60,153 nt of DNA from NCBI GenBank assembly GCA_015680685.1, contig MNCI01011157.1:1-60153 (forward strand), in the 5' to 3' direction. Both the position numbers and the translations under genes were made by a program. The notes under the pieces were generated by a model that made no database searches, was not told the DNA's origin, and was given only the letters and a program-made list of their open reading frames with translations. The stretch comes from Gnetum montanum. Lineage: Eukaryota; Streptophyta; Gnetopsida; Gnetales; Gnetaceae. Each line of letters begins with the position of its first letter. The first letter of the stretch is position 1. Below are positions 1-10,670 of the stretch, one piece after another.

Positions 1-1961
1 CATCTCTTGCATGCAACTGGTGTGCCCAAGAGACACAGATACAACAGTGCTTGTATGTAGCAACCACACAACAAGAGAACACCTAGTGGTTGAGAGCTGA
101 TCAAGAAAGCAGCCCACTAACATGCATGGAATGAACTGGGGAAACAACTCATGCCCACAACGAAGGCATAGATACATTGGAATATGAGCGTTGCTGACTT
201 CCACCCATTAATCTAAGAACATCAATCGGGAAGTTGGACACTTCTAAAAAATTCAAATAGGCGTTCATTATTTTGGATCTCTCCCTTTCCATTCACTCAT
301 GGGGGAGATGGCCACCTATGGTAATCATTTGAGGCCCTCAGTTCTTTTAAGTTTTTGTTTTACACATTTTTGTTTTACAAATTTCTTTAACTTTTCTTGT
401 TTTTGTTTTACAACATCGTTCATACTTTTTCATTTCTTGTGTGTGTTATCCATGTTGTCAGGTTTGTCATTTAATAAGTGTTCTTAATGATGGTATGAAC
501 TATTTTTTCTATTGGTTGCTAATGTTTGGTTTTTACCTTTAAGTCATGATGTTGATACTAAGGTATGGTTCTTTTGATATGACACACAATAAGTCCACTT
601 CATCCATTCATCCACAAATTTCTATGGTCTCTCTCAGCTTGGAAATGTAGAGTCCCTTTCTAAATAAGAACTATCAATGAATCGATGACTGGGCATTTCC
701 CAAACTAAGGAAAGACTCAAGGATTGAAAAGGGTGTGACTTCAAGGAAACTTGATGCATTTGTGTTGGCCATTCTCTTGGGTGCTTGGATGTTTTCTTCT
801 TGAGTTTTCCTTCTATCGAGAAGTTGAGCTAATAAAAATAACAAAGTCTTTGCATGGTGTGGTTCTCATGTATAAACACATAAAACAAAAAAAAAGGAAA
901 GAAAGAGAAAGTGAGAATTCAAAGCATACCCCTTAGAAGAAATAATCATTTGGTCTACAAGAACTAGTTATGGAACTAAAATAAAAATGTTCCCTCTAAC
1001 TAAGGCCCTTCCTCGCTTCCTATCTCATCTTTCACTTCGTCGGAATGTTGGTGACTCTTTGGTGGAGACATTCTTATTACTTCAAGAGGATGGGTCTATC
1101 GAATGTATTAATGCGAAGTCACTGGAAGTGGTTTGTTTGAGGCTAGACTTGGAATGGGATATGCTAAGTCACATTAACCATGAAATACACAAGGGGTTTT
1201 ACACCACCTTGTTCTTGGGATTCCATTCCATTCTCTTCTCTCCATCCTTCTCTCCATTGTTCACCTCATTGTCGGTTGTATCATTAGTGTATATTTTGGT
1301 TGACGCATTGTTTTCTTTTTGGTAAATTCTTGTGGCTAAGACTTTTTCTCTTGTTCCAAATGACATTCCCAGAGCCTACAGACTCTTTGAATGTGGGTTT
1401 GTCAGGGCATTAAGGGCATGAGCCTGCTTTGGGGAGGACCCACTGGCATTCCTATTTGATGCACCAGTTAAATTCTTTCCCTTTACATTTTTACAATCCA
1501 CTTTATTTTGTTCATTTCCATCTTGACATCCATTTCATCGATGTTATAGTTGTCGTTTTCTCCATATTTCTTGTTCTTTATTCTTTCTCCATTCTATTGC
1601 TACTGGAGGTTCGCTCTTAGTCATGGGGGTCCAGACCCAAATTTTTTCGATTTTCTCCTAACCCCTACACCTTCGGTAGTTACCACTATGAGATCTTCAG
1701 ATCCGTATTAGCCATACCACAACTCAGCCAATGGACCTTTCACCGAAGCAAGGTATTAATTGCATTATGATTCATTTACCCTTGCTAATATAAAGACTGT
1801 GTTGTATGTGTAGATGGTGATCATACAATAATGGATTGGATTTGGAGGAAACACTTGGAATGGATCGGTGCTAAAGAAGCTATGCAAAGAACGAGATGGA
1901 TGGCGTGCTTATGGATAGACAACGAAAGGTGCAATCTTGGTGTTGGCAGTAGCAAAACATT

Positions 1962-1983
1962 TCTCTCTCTCTCTCTCTCTCTT
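1962..1983. repeat. (TC)n microsatellite inside family A copy 1
   Basis: A TC dinucleotide run. The equivalent place in the other copy (about 36481-36502, complementary strand) has only a short GAGAGA run, so the tract differs in length between copies. Confidence 0.9.
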
Positions 1984-2173
1984 TCTCAGCTGCCAAATGA
2001 AGCTTGATGTCAAATGTATAAAGTGTTCACTCTTGTTGTTGTGAACACTAGTTTTGTCTTGTCTTGTAATGATGATCTGTTCACATATCATCCCATTCAC
2101 TATTAGTTCCATTTGAGTTAATAATCCCATACTGTCCCAATATTTTGTAAGAAACTCGATGACACATTTTTAT

Positions 2174-2188
2174 TTAGTCATGGGGGTA
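2174..2188 (+). promoter_or_regulatory. Polypurine tract of family A copy 1
   Basis: The sequence AGTCATGGGGGTA lies directly before the TG that opens the 3' LTR. The same motif precedes the 3' LTRs at 36287-36299 and 3447-3459 on the minus strand. A G-rich tract next to the 3' LTR is where plus-strand DNA synthesis is primed in LTR retrotransposons. Confidence 0.8.
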
Positions 2189-3004
2189 TGATAGGATGTG
2201 ATATCACATGGGCCGCGATATCGCGTCTTCCCCTGCGATATCGCGTACGCGATATCATAGTGCGTCACCAAATCTATAAATAAGAGGCAGCTCTCCCTTG
2301 TCTAAAAAGTTTAGGCCTAGACCATAGCGAAACTCTTGTAGTTTTACCTGTCCAAAGAGAGAATAATTTCCATGTGCCCGCAGTAGGAGCTTCAAAGTGA
2401 ACGGATCTTTATTTGAGCAAATATTGTACCTGAACACAAGTTTGTGTACGGAAATAAAGATGAACTTCTTGGATAAACCTTGCAGTTCATGAACTAAGCT
2501 AGATAGGACTTTATTTACTGTTATTTATTGTTTACCATTTAAATGCTTTATTAGTTGATTAATTCTCTCTCAACCCTTCTCCCATAGTTAAGTGCATTCA
2601 GTACGACCACTTCGAGCACGTGTGTTACGCTTGGTGATCCCAGTAACAAATAGTGTTTGGTAACCAAGGTTGCATTGGTTTAGGGTGTGAACGATAAGTG
2701 GGAATGGATGTTGATGCTAGGTTAATTAAGACTTAGTTAGTTAGTTAAAGTTAGTTAATTAGTCTCTTCACCCTTCACCTCACTAGCATAGGAGATAAAA
2801 CATAAAAATTATAAAAATCACATGCCTCAGACTTACTTAACCATACAACCGTGAAAAATACAAGTAAGTCTGGGAAGATAATGAACGATTAACCTTAAGT
2901 GTTCCTTAAGGCGTGTAGGCACTTAGTCTGCGGAGTTCGACCAGATCGTGCATGTAACGCTTGTATTCGTATGGTTGAGTGTAGGGGTACCTCGCCACTC
3001 ATCA
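2189..3004 (+). repeat. Family A 3' LTR (816 bp)
   Basis: It starts TGATAGG and ends CTCGCCACTCATCA. In order it holds a cluster of GATATC-centred palindromes, TATAAATA at 2275-2282, a TGCCCGCAGTAGGAGC block, and the 3' block GTAGGGGTACCTCGCC shared by all family members. Other family A LTRs in the window are 3005-3446, 8164-8871, 8872-9553, 14634-15515, 35492-36286, 41748-42600, 47861-48867 and 58185-59037. Confidence 0.92.
2197..2282 (+). promoter_or_regulatory. U3 promoter: CGCGATATCGCG palindrome cluster plus TATA box
   Basis: Several overlapping palindromes built on GATATC (GTGATATCAC, GCGATATCGC, TACGCGATATC) sit immediately upstream of TATAAATA. The order cluster then TATA box is the same in every family A LTR that still has U3. 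This suggests a promoter-proximal binding array, which is inference. The TATA box itself is clear. Confidence 0.65.
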
Positions 3005-3446
3005 GTTACCAAGTAGTCACACTTAAATGCTCATAATCAAGTCGTACTCATTCTGTGTTGAGCATGAGTTTAAGGGTAAAGAGAAGAGATTAACTAAGAA
3101 AGAAGTAAATAACAATTAATAAAATAATTAAGCTAAGTGAATGCTGCAATGATGAAGTAATCTCGATCTTTATTTTCGATCTTGTGCATGTCCAAGTACA
3201 TCACACTTGAATAAGGATGCCATACAATTACAATCACCACACTGCGGGCATACACTAGGAACTATTCTAACTCTAGAATGATAAAACTGCAAGAGTTTAG
3301 CTAAGGAACTAAGAACTAACTAACTCCATATCTTTCTACCTCTTATTTATAGATGAGAAGACAAGCTGTGATATCGCGGATGCGATATCGCGGGTGCGAT
3401 ATCGTGGGTGTGATATTGCGGCTGTCAGCAAATTCATGACTCATCA
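3005..3446 (-). repeat. Truncated 3' LTR of family A copy 2
   Basis: A minus-strand LTR starts at 3446 (plus strand ends ACTCATCA). It has GATATCGCG-type palindromes at about 3367-3424 and TATAAATA at 3344-3351, read on the minus strand. It is most like the LTR at 47861-48867: both have the block reading CTACCAAG or TTACCAAG then TAGTCACACTT or CAGTCACACTT. The U5 end is missing because copy 1 abuts at 3004/3005. Confidence 0.85.
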
Positions 3447-3459
3447 TACCCCCATGACT
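3447..3459 (-). promoter_or_regulatory. Polypurine tract of family A copy 2
   Basis: On the minus strand this reads AGTCATGGGGGTA and touches the LTR start TGATGAG. It is identical to the tract at 2174-2188. Confidence 0.75.
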
Positions 3460-3639
3460 GAATGAAAACTCGTCCTTAAGTTAAAGTGAGAACAAGCTCC
3501 ATTGATTACATAGTGGATAGGTATGGGATTATTGACTGACTAGAGTGGATTCAGGCCACAGTGTGGAGTCAGAACAAAATTGAGACACAACACAAAAGAA
3601 AATCCTATGACTACAAAATTGGATGGAACTCATGTAGTT

Positions 3640-4240
3640 CCTGAGTTCCTAGTGGTGGTGGCTTCTCCATGGGTGTATTTCCATTTTCTTGCACTTTAGG
3701 ACTTGGGATTTGATGGTGTCGAACTAGGCCTAGAGTTTCTCCTCTTGTAAGGCCTTGAGTGCCTTGGCATGCACGTAAGTTTGCGCTTGTGCCATAGAGG
3801 CACCCCAGTCAGCCTTCTCTTTTTCTTTCGCCACCCTTTTATTCTCTGTCAATAGTTTATTAAGTTGCTCGATTCTAAAAGTGTCTAGCTAGTTCTGAGC
3901 AACCTTTGCCTTATATTTGGAAGGTTTAATACTTCTGAAATGGCTTGAATAGAGAAATCAACAGTCACACCACAATTGTTAATTGTGGTGCCTTCTTCTT
4001 TATTATGCCAAAATTGGTACATTTCCCCTAAGTACTAGGCATCGCTTTCAGAGAGGGTAGGCCATAATGGGGACCCTTTGAGGTGATCCCTAACGGCCTC
4101 CAGAGCAAAGTCTATGAAAGGTCCAAAGTTTAATTCCATGATCACTACAGTGAATATGGGCCTTTCATGGATGGTCTGAATGCAATCTTGGGATAACATG
4201 AGATATCGTCCCTGTTCAGATGTTGCAGCAACTCCTACTT
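3640..4240 (-). pseudogene. Decayed coiled-coil ORF in family A copy 2
   Basis: The minus strand carries a coding-like stretch with several stops and at least one frame change. Near 3960-3900 it reads VDFSIQAISEVLNLPNI. Near 3870-3720 it reads as a charged helix (EQLNKLLTENKRVAKEKEKA) likely to form a coiled coil. A pattern of hydrophobic-F-S-x-x-x-I-x-x-x-L-x-L-P is common in the plant ORF family labelled putative plant transposon protein, found in non-autonomous and Athila/Tat-type elements. I suggest that family only tentatively. The full family A copy at 35492-42600 has no clear counterpart, so the two copies differ in gene content. Confidence 0.35.
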
Positions 4241-6035
4241 CTGCCTACCTTGATTGTACAGTAGCAGGGTCTTCTTGGTGGATACTAAATGATTGTTCCT
4301 CCTACTCTGCATGTTGTTTGGCAGGGACTTGTCCTTCACCTCTCCTAGGTCTTTTGATCGTACCTTGAGTAGGACCTTCCCGTTGTCCACATTTTGGGAC
4401 CATCTACAATCACACGGGACCAATCATTAGTAAGGTTGTTACCAAAGTTAGGTTATACCATATTGCTTGCCTTAATAGATTTACTTTATTTTCATTTGAT
4501 GTTAATTATTGGAAGAACATGTCTCAGAAAGATAATGTTGAGTCCTCTTTGCTTAGGTGGTTTCCAAATTTAATTTTTTGGTATAGCTAAGGGGATGAAA
4601 TTGTTTTTGACACCTTCTATTCTTAATTTTACAACTAATTACCCTTAAAGATGTCCTTTAGGCGATGATGAATTTCAAAAAATTTCAAAAAATTTATGCG
4701 CTATTCGACATGTGCCCCTCCCCCATGACTAAGCTGAACACTCTGGGTTTAAGTAGGTTCAAATGGAATGAAAATCGGAGTACGAGTGAGCGAGTTATGG
4801 ATATGAAAGCAAGGGACGTGCAATCGTGAGTTGTAGAGAGGAATTTGAAAAAGTTCCCTTGTGTGAATAGTTGCAAATGATGTTGATTAGCACAGGGGGG
4901 TCACGTATATATATTTTCATCGAAGTTAGGGCACTTAGAAAAGGTACCAAATTTTTAATATTTCTTTGAAATTAAACAATGTAAACTAAGGACATCTGGA
5001 CGATTGTTAAAGGGTTCTAGGGTAATTCAACTAGTTCTGAAGGCATGAAAATTATGATGGTGTAGAATTTATCAGTAAGAACCTCGGATGGGAGAAAAAG
5101 GCTATGTGATAGTAATAAGGAAAAGAAAATCCTTGGAAATATGCTAAGGATAATAAATGGTGTGCGGAAGATGGGTCATGAGTGCAAATTAGAAAAATTA
5201 TGCAAGTAGGTCCTCCCCAAAGCAGGTTCCAACCTTTAATGCCCTTGTGTAACCACACTTAAAAGTGTTCATGGGCACTCGAAGGGTTAAATGTAATCCA
5301 CATTGATTCCAAAAAACACACACATGTAACTATCACCGGGATGAGGTAAGAATTCTACATTACACATGACATGAGCTACAGTTACCCGAACAGTGAGATG
5401 AGACAAACTATAGAAGGGATTGTAGAGATTGGGACATGAGGTAACTAATCCAGGGCATAGTGAATCTTGCATGTAAAGCATGATTAAGGTGTCATTAACC
5501 CATCATTCCAAGATCAAGACCAAGTCCATTCCTCTGATCAGTGACACCACATTGGTTCATCCCATGATGAGTGAATATGAGAGTACCAGAACAACAAGGC
5601 GTACGATCACTTGGCATTTTGTTCAAGGGAGGAGTGATTTTTATTTTGTGGCACTTTTTTTTTACTGAATCCAGAGAAGCCTCCAACCTTCAGGCATGGG
5701 TGCATGTCTTTCTAGTGGGACCCCCTAGAACAACATTATATTTTTGAGTGCCCTTTTGATTACTCTTACTCCCATGTTTTGTTAGATCTACAAGGATCTT
5801 AGTACAACCACGTTGCATGATAACTCCCACAGATGTCANCATAACATAGAACACACCTCAACCAATGATCCACATGAGTGTTTTATTCATAGATGAGATT
5901 ACTTATAAAAACATAAAATGACAACAAGACAAAAAGATAAAATAAGAAATTGAAAAATCAAAAAATGAAAAACTAGAAAACAAAAAGTTATAAAATTAAA
6001 GAAAATAAAAAAGGAGTTATTAATCCTACTTGTTG
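4241..6035 (-). other. Internal non-coding part of family A copy 2
   Basis: No convincing ORF was found here. Short blocks match the 3' internal region of the other copies, for example the stretch containing GGTCCTCCCCAAAGCAGG near 5210 (compare 37023 and, reversed, 1430). AGTCATGGGGG-type motifs lie at about 4719-4733 and 6051-6066 on the minus strand. One N at 5839 marks an unresolved base. An A-rich run precedes 6035. Confidence 0.6.
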
Positions 6036-8090
6036 TTAGAATGGGGGGTATCCCCCATAACTAAACGGTTGAGGATGGCAAGGATTAATAAATGAAAGAT
6101 GAGGATCCTTGCATGTTGGAAGTATTGAAACTTGGCCATACTTACCCCATTGGGGTTCACACACTTGATTATAGTAAGCATAGTGGGGAAATTTATAAGA
6201 TGTGATTTCTGGATAAGGAGTTGATCCACTATGATATTTAGGACCGTAATATGGTATGCAAGGATCGGGATGTTGCTTTCCATGAATGTGTTCATTAGGC
6301 TGTATGTTTGTTGGAGTGTTAGTTGGTGGCCCTGATGAAGTGACATGAGTCTTTGGGTTTGAAGATAAGGGTGCATCACAGTGTTGGGCTTGTGCTAAGT
6401 TGAAGGATGGAGTGGCCTTGGAATTGTGTTGTCCCTTCCTATGGTCATGTTTAAGGAAGGGAAACTTTTGATGTTGAGGGGGCCTCTCACTGCTATTGGC
6501 AGTAGTAGCACAAGTAATGTTCAAGGGTTATTGCTATGGTGAAAATACCTTAGGAACAATTGGTGGCAATGTAGAAGGAGGGAAAGGATGAGAATGTTGA
6601 AAATTAGGAGAATTGTAAGGTGCACAAGGCGGTGGTTGTGTTGAGGACATGGGCTGATAGTATTGAGGAGAATGGTAGTGCGATGAGATAGAGTATGTTG
6701 GCCTAGTTGGGGAAACAGTATGTTGAACTAGGTAAGCATTTGGATTTAGATAATATGAAGGGTGTCTCCAATTTATGGGTGGCTTCCCCCACGACTGGGA
6801 TTGTTGCCACTATGATCAAACATAGTATCTCTGTACGAACTCTGGGTGTAACATGTTTCCCCAATGCTCATATAAATGTAACAAGATTGGGCATTGGCCC
6901 TTGGGGGTGATCATACAGGAATATGTTGCATTCATACGTATGTTTGGCAGTTGAGCTCTTATTTCCTTCATCCCTTCTTCTTGATTGTCTAATGATATCT
7001 TGTCCTGCTTCTTGGGTTTTCAAAAGTCTATCTCTAATAATATCGATATATTCTCCACACTTTTTATACGTCCATTCCAACATCTTATTGATCTTTGCTT
7101 TGACTTCCTCTAATGATTGTTGTACCGAAAAAGATGGTTCTTTCCCCTTGTGATAGGTTGATTTCTCCTTTTTATGATCATGGACCTTTGTTAAGTTGAG
7201 ATTTTGGTCTTGTTGATGTTTTTCAACACTCTCCCATCTAGCCATTTCTCCTTCTTCTTTTGCTACCCACTTAATAAGCTCTTGGACTTGATGGGTTCGT
7301 AGTTCATATAGTTGACCTTGGGCATACATCCCTGGGGTTTCTCTTGTTTCATCATGAAGCCCATCAATGATATGATACATTAGCCTTTCCTCGGAGAACT
7401 TATGGCCTAGACAGTTGTTTAACAGTGCATAATATCTTTCTAAGGCCATGTCCAAGGGTTCATGTTGTGGTTTTTTTCACTATTGGATTTGTTTCCTCAA
7501 GGTTGACACTCTTGCGTAGGTTTGATATCTTTCGTTAAAGAGTTCTACCATTGTTTGCCAACATCGTATTGAATTTGGCTTTAATGATCTATACCATACT
7601 TTTGCTTGGCCAAAGAGTGTCATAGGAAAGAGCTTGAGATTTTTCCAACCATTATCAATGTTGTTCCATGTGCAGGCATCGTAGAAGGCTTGTAAATGTT
7701 GTTGTGGATCTAAGTCATAGCCTCCTGAGAAATTAGGGAAGTTGTTTAAATTGAGCCTGGGTAGACGACTCTCTTTACGATACCTACGGGAGATTTGAAC
7801 AACCTCTTGTATTTGCGTTAGGCTTGTAGTGGCCAGTAGGGGTTCATCATCATTAGGTAAGTTATGCTTTTGTGTGTTGGAATGATGTTGCCTTCATTTA
7901 TGTTTATAAGAAACCCCCACTTTGGATTGCGTACTCCAATCTTCATTGTCAGATAATTCGTTGGTTCTCCAATGAATTGCCACACTAGATGTGGCATTAT
8001 CATAGTCTTGTAGGAGAGGCATGATTGTGAAATTGTGTTTGAATTCGTATGTGACTTTTTGTAATTATTTCTTCTTAAAATATATATCAT
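6036..8090 (-). pseudogene. Decayed gag of family A copy 2
   Basis: Minus-strand open pieces (about 8090-7818, 7455-6868, 6524-6036), joined by frameshifted sequence, together resemble a retrotransposon Gag. The N-terminal part ends in a block (LMMMNPYWPLQA) matched in copy 3 (MIMMNPYLPPEAC). The middle, about 7760-7100, is the retrotrans_gag region, with FPMTL, a W-Y-R-S-L motif and ALERYYALLNNCLGH, all with counterparts in copy 3. The next part is lysine-rich and ends with a Cys/His motif near 6900 (YECNIFLYDHPQG), like CEICYYDHPKGC in copy 3. The C-terminal piece is rich in Pro, His and Asn. Gag would form the virus-like particle. The many frame breaks mean this copy is dead. Confidence 0.75.
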
Positions 8091-8144
8091 TAATTCCTAT
8101 ACAATGACCTTGTATGATATAACTAATCTAGATAACTAGCACCG

Positions 8145-8162
8145 TCCCCGACAATGGTGGCA
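8145..8162 (-). promoter_or_regulatory. Primer-binding site, tRNA-Asp type, decayed
   Basis: On the minus strand this reads TGCCACCATTGTCGGGGA, one base after the LTR end. The perfect complement of the 3' end of plant tRNA-Asp (GTC) would be TGGCGCCGTTGCCGGGGA, so there are 4 mismatches in 18. Copy 3 has the same site with only one mismatch. Confidence 0.75.
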
Positions 8163-8163
8163 A

Positions 8164-8871
8164 TGATGAGTCGAGAGGTACCCCTACACTCAACCATATG
8201 AATACGAGCATCTCACGCGTGATCCAGTCGAAATTTAAGGACTAAGTGCTTATGCACCCTAATGGAACAGTTAAGGTTAATCAATTGTTGTCTTCCCAGA
8301 CTTACTTTTATTGTCATGGTTGTATGGTTAAGTAAGTCTAAGGTATATGACTTTTATGTCTTTTATATTTTTATTGCCTATGCTAAGAGAGAAAAGGGTG
8401 AAGAGACTAAGTAACTAAATTTCACTAACTAAGCTTTAATCATCCTAGCATCAGTATCCATTCCCACTTACCATACACACCTTGAACTAGTGCAATGCTA
8501 CTGGGATTACCAAATGCTATTCGTTACTGGGTTACCAAGCGTAGCACACGTGCTCGAAGCGGTCGTACTGAATGCACTTAACTAGGAGAGTAAAGGGTTG
8601 AGAGAGATTAATTGTCTAGGAAAGCATTTAAACATTCAACAGTAATTAAGTCCTATTTAGCTTAGTCCATGTACTTCAAGGTTTATTAGAAAGTTCGTCT
8701 TTATTGTTGTACGCAAATGTGTGCTCAGGTACAATTTGCTCGAACAAAGATCCATTCACTTTGAGACTACTACTACAAGCACATCGAAATTATTCTATCT
8801 CTGGGATGGTAAAACTACCAAATTTTAGCTAAGGGTCTAGATCTAGATGATCTTACAAGGGAAATCCACCT
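8164..8871 (-). repeat. 5' LTR fragment of family A copy 2 (lacks U3)
   Basis: The U5 end (plus strand TGATGAGTCG) is at 8164 and the homology runs up to about 8871. The next LTR bases would be the TATA box and GATATC cluster, and these are absent. Instead the sequence turns back on itself into 8872-9553. The two fragments share indels not seen in other family members, such as the GTAAAGGG insertion near 8590 and the ATTCAACAGTAATTAAG block. Confidence 0.85.
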
Positions 8872-9553
8872 CTAGATCTAGACCCTTATCTAAGCTTTGG
8901 TAGTTTTACCATTTCACAGATAGAATAATTTCCATTTGTCCATAGTAGGAGTCTCAAAGTGAACGGATCTTTATTCAAGCAAATTGTACCTGAGCACACA
9001 TTTGTGTACAGAAATAAGATGAACTTTCTGATAAACCTTGCAGTACATGGACTAAGCTAAATAGGACTTAATTACTGTTGAATGTTTAAATGCTTTTCTA
9101 GACAATTAATCTCTCTCAACCCTTTACTCTCCTAGTTAAGTGCGTTCAGTACGACAACTTTGAGCATGTGTGCTACACTTGGTAACCCAATAATGAATAG
9201 CATTTGGTAATCCTAGTAGCGTTGCACTGGTTCAGGGTGTGTACGACAAGTGGAAACAGATACTGATGCTAGGACGATTAAAGCTTAGTTAGTGAAAATT
9301 AGTTACTTAGTCTCTTCACCCTTTCCTCTCTTAGCATAAGCGATAAAAAGATAAAAGACATAAAAATTATATACCTCAGACTTACTTAACCATACAACCA
9401 TGATAATACAAGTAGGTTTGGGAAGATAATGATTGATTAACCTTAAGTGTTCCATTAGGGCTCGTAAGCGCTTAGCCCTTGGAGTTCGACCGAATCGCGC
9501 GTGAAACGCTTATATTCGTATGGTTCAGTGTAGGGGTACCTCGCCACTCATCA
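8872..9553 (+). repeat. Inverted LTR fragment, head-to-head with the previous one
   Basis: A plus-strand family A LTR fragment that begins just after the TATA position and ends at a proper CTCATCA at 9553. With 8164-8871 it forms a long inverted repeat. The innermost 17 bp of the arms (8831-8847 and 8871-8887) pair perfectly around a 23-nt loop. No primer-binding site follows at 9554. The satellite array starts there instead. Confidence 0.88.
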
Positions 9554-10670
9554 TGTATGAATTATTATCATGTATAAAAAAAGATAATTACTTGGAGCCA
9601 TAGTGCTCACCCTAGAGGGTTGGTAGATAAGTAAAATCCTAACTTGTTTGAGTGGTTGTGCCCAAGCTTGAACCTAGGTTTTCAACTTAAGAAATTGACA
9701 CCTTACCATCCACTTCAAATGATGGTCCCTTGAATTATTATAATGTATAATTCTTCAAATTTCCAAACCAAATGCCAAACTACCACACTCATGGATTTAT
9801 TATTAGGCTCAAATGTGTGAATTATTATGATGTATACTTCTTTAAATTTTCAAACCAAATGCCAAACTACCATAGTCATGGATTTATTATTAGGCTCAAA
9901 TGTATGAATTATTATGATGTATACTTCTTTAAATTTCCAAACCAAATGCCTAACTTGTTTGAGTGGTTGTGCCTAGGCTTGAACCTAGGTCTTCAACTTA
10001 AGAAATTGGCACCTTACCATCCACTTCAAATAATGATCCCTTGAATTATTATCATGTATAATTCTTCAAATTTCCAAACCAAATGCCAAAATACCACAAT
10101 CATGGATTTATTATTAGGCTCAAATGTGTGAATTATTATGATGTATACTTCTTTAAATTTCCAAACCAAATGCCTAACTTGTTTGAGTGGTTGTGCCCAG
10201 GTTGGAACCTAGGTCTTCAACTTAAGAAATTGGCACCTTACCATCCACTTCAAATGATGATCCCTTGAATTATTATCATGTATAATTCTTCAAATTTCCA
10301 AACCAAATGCCAAAGTACCATAGTCATGGATTTATTATTAGGCTCAAATGTATGAATTATTATGATGTATACTTATTTAAATTTCCAAACCAAATGCCTA
10401 ACTTGTTTGAGTGGTTGTGCCCAGGCTTGAACCTAGGTCTTCAAATTAAGAAATTGGCACCTTACCATCCACTTCAAATGATGATCCCTTGAATTATTAT
10501 CATGTATAATTCTTCAAATTTCCAAACCAAATGCCAAACTACCATAGTCATGGATTTATTATTAGGCTCAAATGTGTGAATTATTATGATGTATACTTCT
10601 TTAAATTTCCAAACCAAATGCCAAGCTAGCATGCACATGGATTTACTATTAGTCTCAAACCAAATTACTG
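9554..10670 (+). repeat. 224-bp tandem repeat array, about 4-5 units
   Basis: Landmark ATGCCAAA blocks lie at 9772, 9859, 10083, 10307, 10531 and (diverged) 10618. Spacing is 224 bp in the middle and 87 bp at both ends. Each 224-bp unit therefore consists of an 87-bp and a 137-bp part. Both parts share a core of about 45 bp (GAATTATTAT..ATGTATA..TTC..AAATTTCCAAACC), so the array is a higher-order repeat. 224 is not a multiple of 3, so the repeated ~61-residue open frames at 10083 and 10307 are by-products of the repeat. The left end is cut by the LTR at 9553, so family A copy 2 probably inserted into the array. Confidence 0.9.
10193..10256 (-). other. tRNA-like (SINE-like) segment inside the satellite unit
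   Basis: On the minus strand, GTGGATGGTAAGGTGC resembles an A box, and about 30 bases later AGGTTCCAACC resembles a B box (consensus GGTTCRANYCC). The sister units near 9657-9716, 9966-10030 and 10417-10480 have AGGTTCAAGCC instead, which is closer to consensus. The segment lacks a convincing cloverleaf, so it is not a working tRNA gene. A tRNA-derived SINE that was later amplified in tandem is a reasonable explanation. Confidence 0.45.

Larger units (their letters stand above)
1..3004 (+). mobile_element. Family A LTR retrotransposon, copy 1 (3' end only)
   Basis: This is the 3' half of a plus-strand element whose 5' half lies before the window. It has about 2.17 kb of internal sequence, a polypurine tract and a complete 3' LTR. 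The internal part matches, in reverse orientation, the 3' internal region of the full copy at 35492-42600 (about 38580 down to 36287). The shared landmarks come in the same order: a T-rich ATG GGGGAGATGG start near 295, the short frame near 987-1325, a CT run, and AGTCATGGGGG motifs. No gag, protease, reverse transcriptase or integrase is seen here, as expected for the non-coding 3' part of this family. The short open frames are not kept open in the other copy, so I do not call them genes. The element appears to be inserted into the LTR fragment that begins at 3005. Confidence 0.85.
3005..9553 (-). mobile_element. Family A LTR retrotransposon, copy 2, rearranged 5' end
   Basis: Read on the minus strand, the element runs: an inverted LTR fragment (9553-8872), a 5' LTR fragment (8871-8164), a tRNA-Asp-type primer-binding site (8162-8145), a decayed gag (about 8090-6036), internal sequence with a second coding-like stretch (about 4240-3640), a polypurine tract (3459-3447) and a truncated 3' LTR (3446-3005). 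No reverse transcriptase or integrase is recognisable. The 3' LTR is cut at 3005, where copy 1 begins, so copy 1 probably inserted into it. The outer flank and hence any TSD are outside the window. The two LTRs belong to different subfamilies, so the copy may be recombinant. Confidence 0.75.

Noticed and set aside
987-1325. 112-residue open frame in the interior of family A copy 1
   Set aside because: The matching region of copy 3 (around 37139-37440, minus strand) has the same DNA but a broken frame, so there is no sign that a protein is kept.
8164-9553. Two independent solo LTRs landing next to each other in opposite orientation
   Set aside because: Shared private indels, a common break point after the TATA box and a 17-bp perfect inner stem are better explained by one fold-back event.
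10193-10256. A functional tRNA gene in the satellite
   Set aside because: Box A and B are only approximate and no cloverleaf with proper stems can be drawn; kept only as a tRNA-like relic.
9772-10492. Series of similar 61-90 residue open frames
   Set aside because: They repeat with the 224-bp satellite unit, which is not a multiple of three, and vanish where the unit varies slightly.
9554-10670. CRISPR-like array
   Set aside because: Units are long, head-to-tail and contiguous with no unique spacers; the DNA is eukaryotic.
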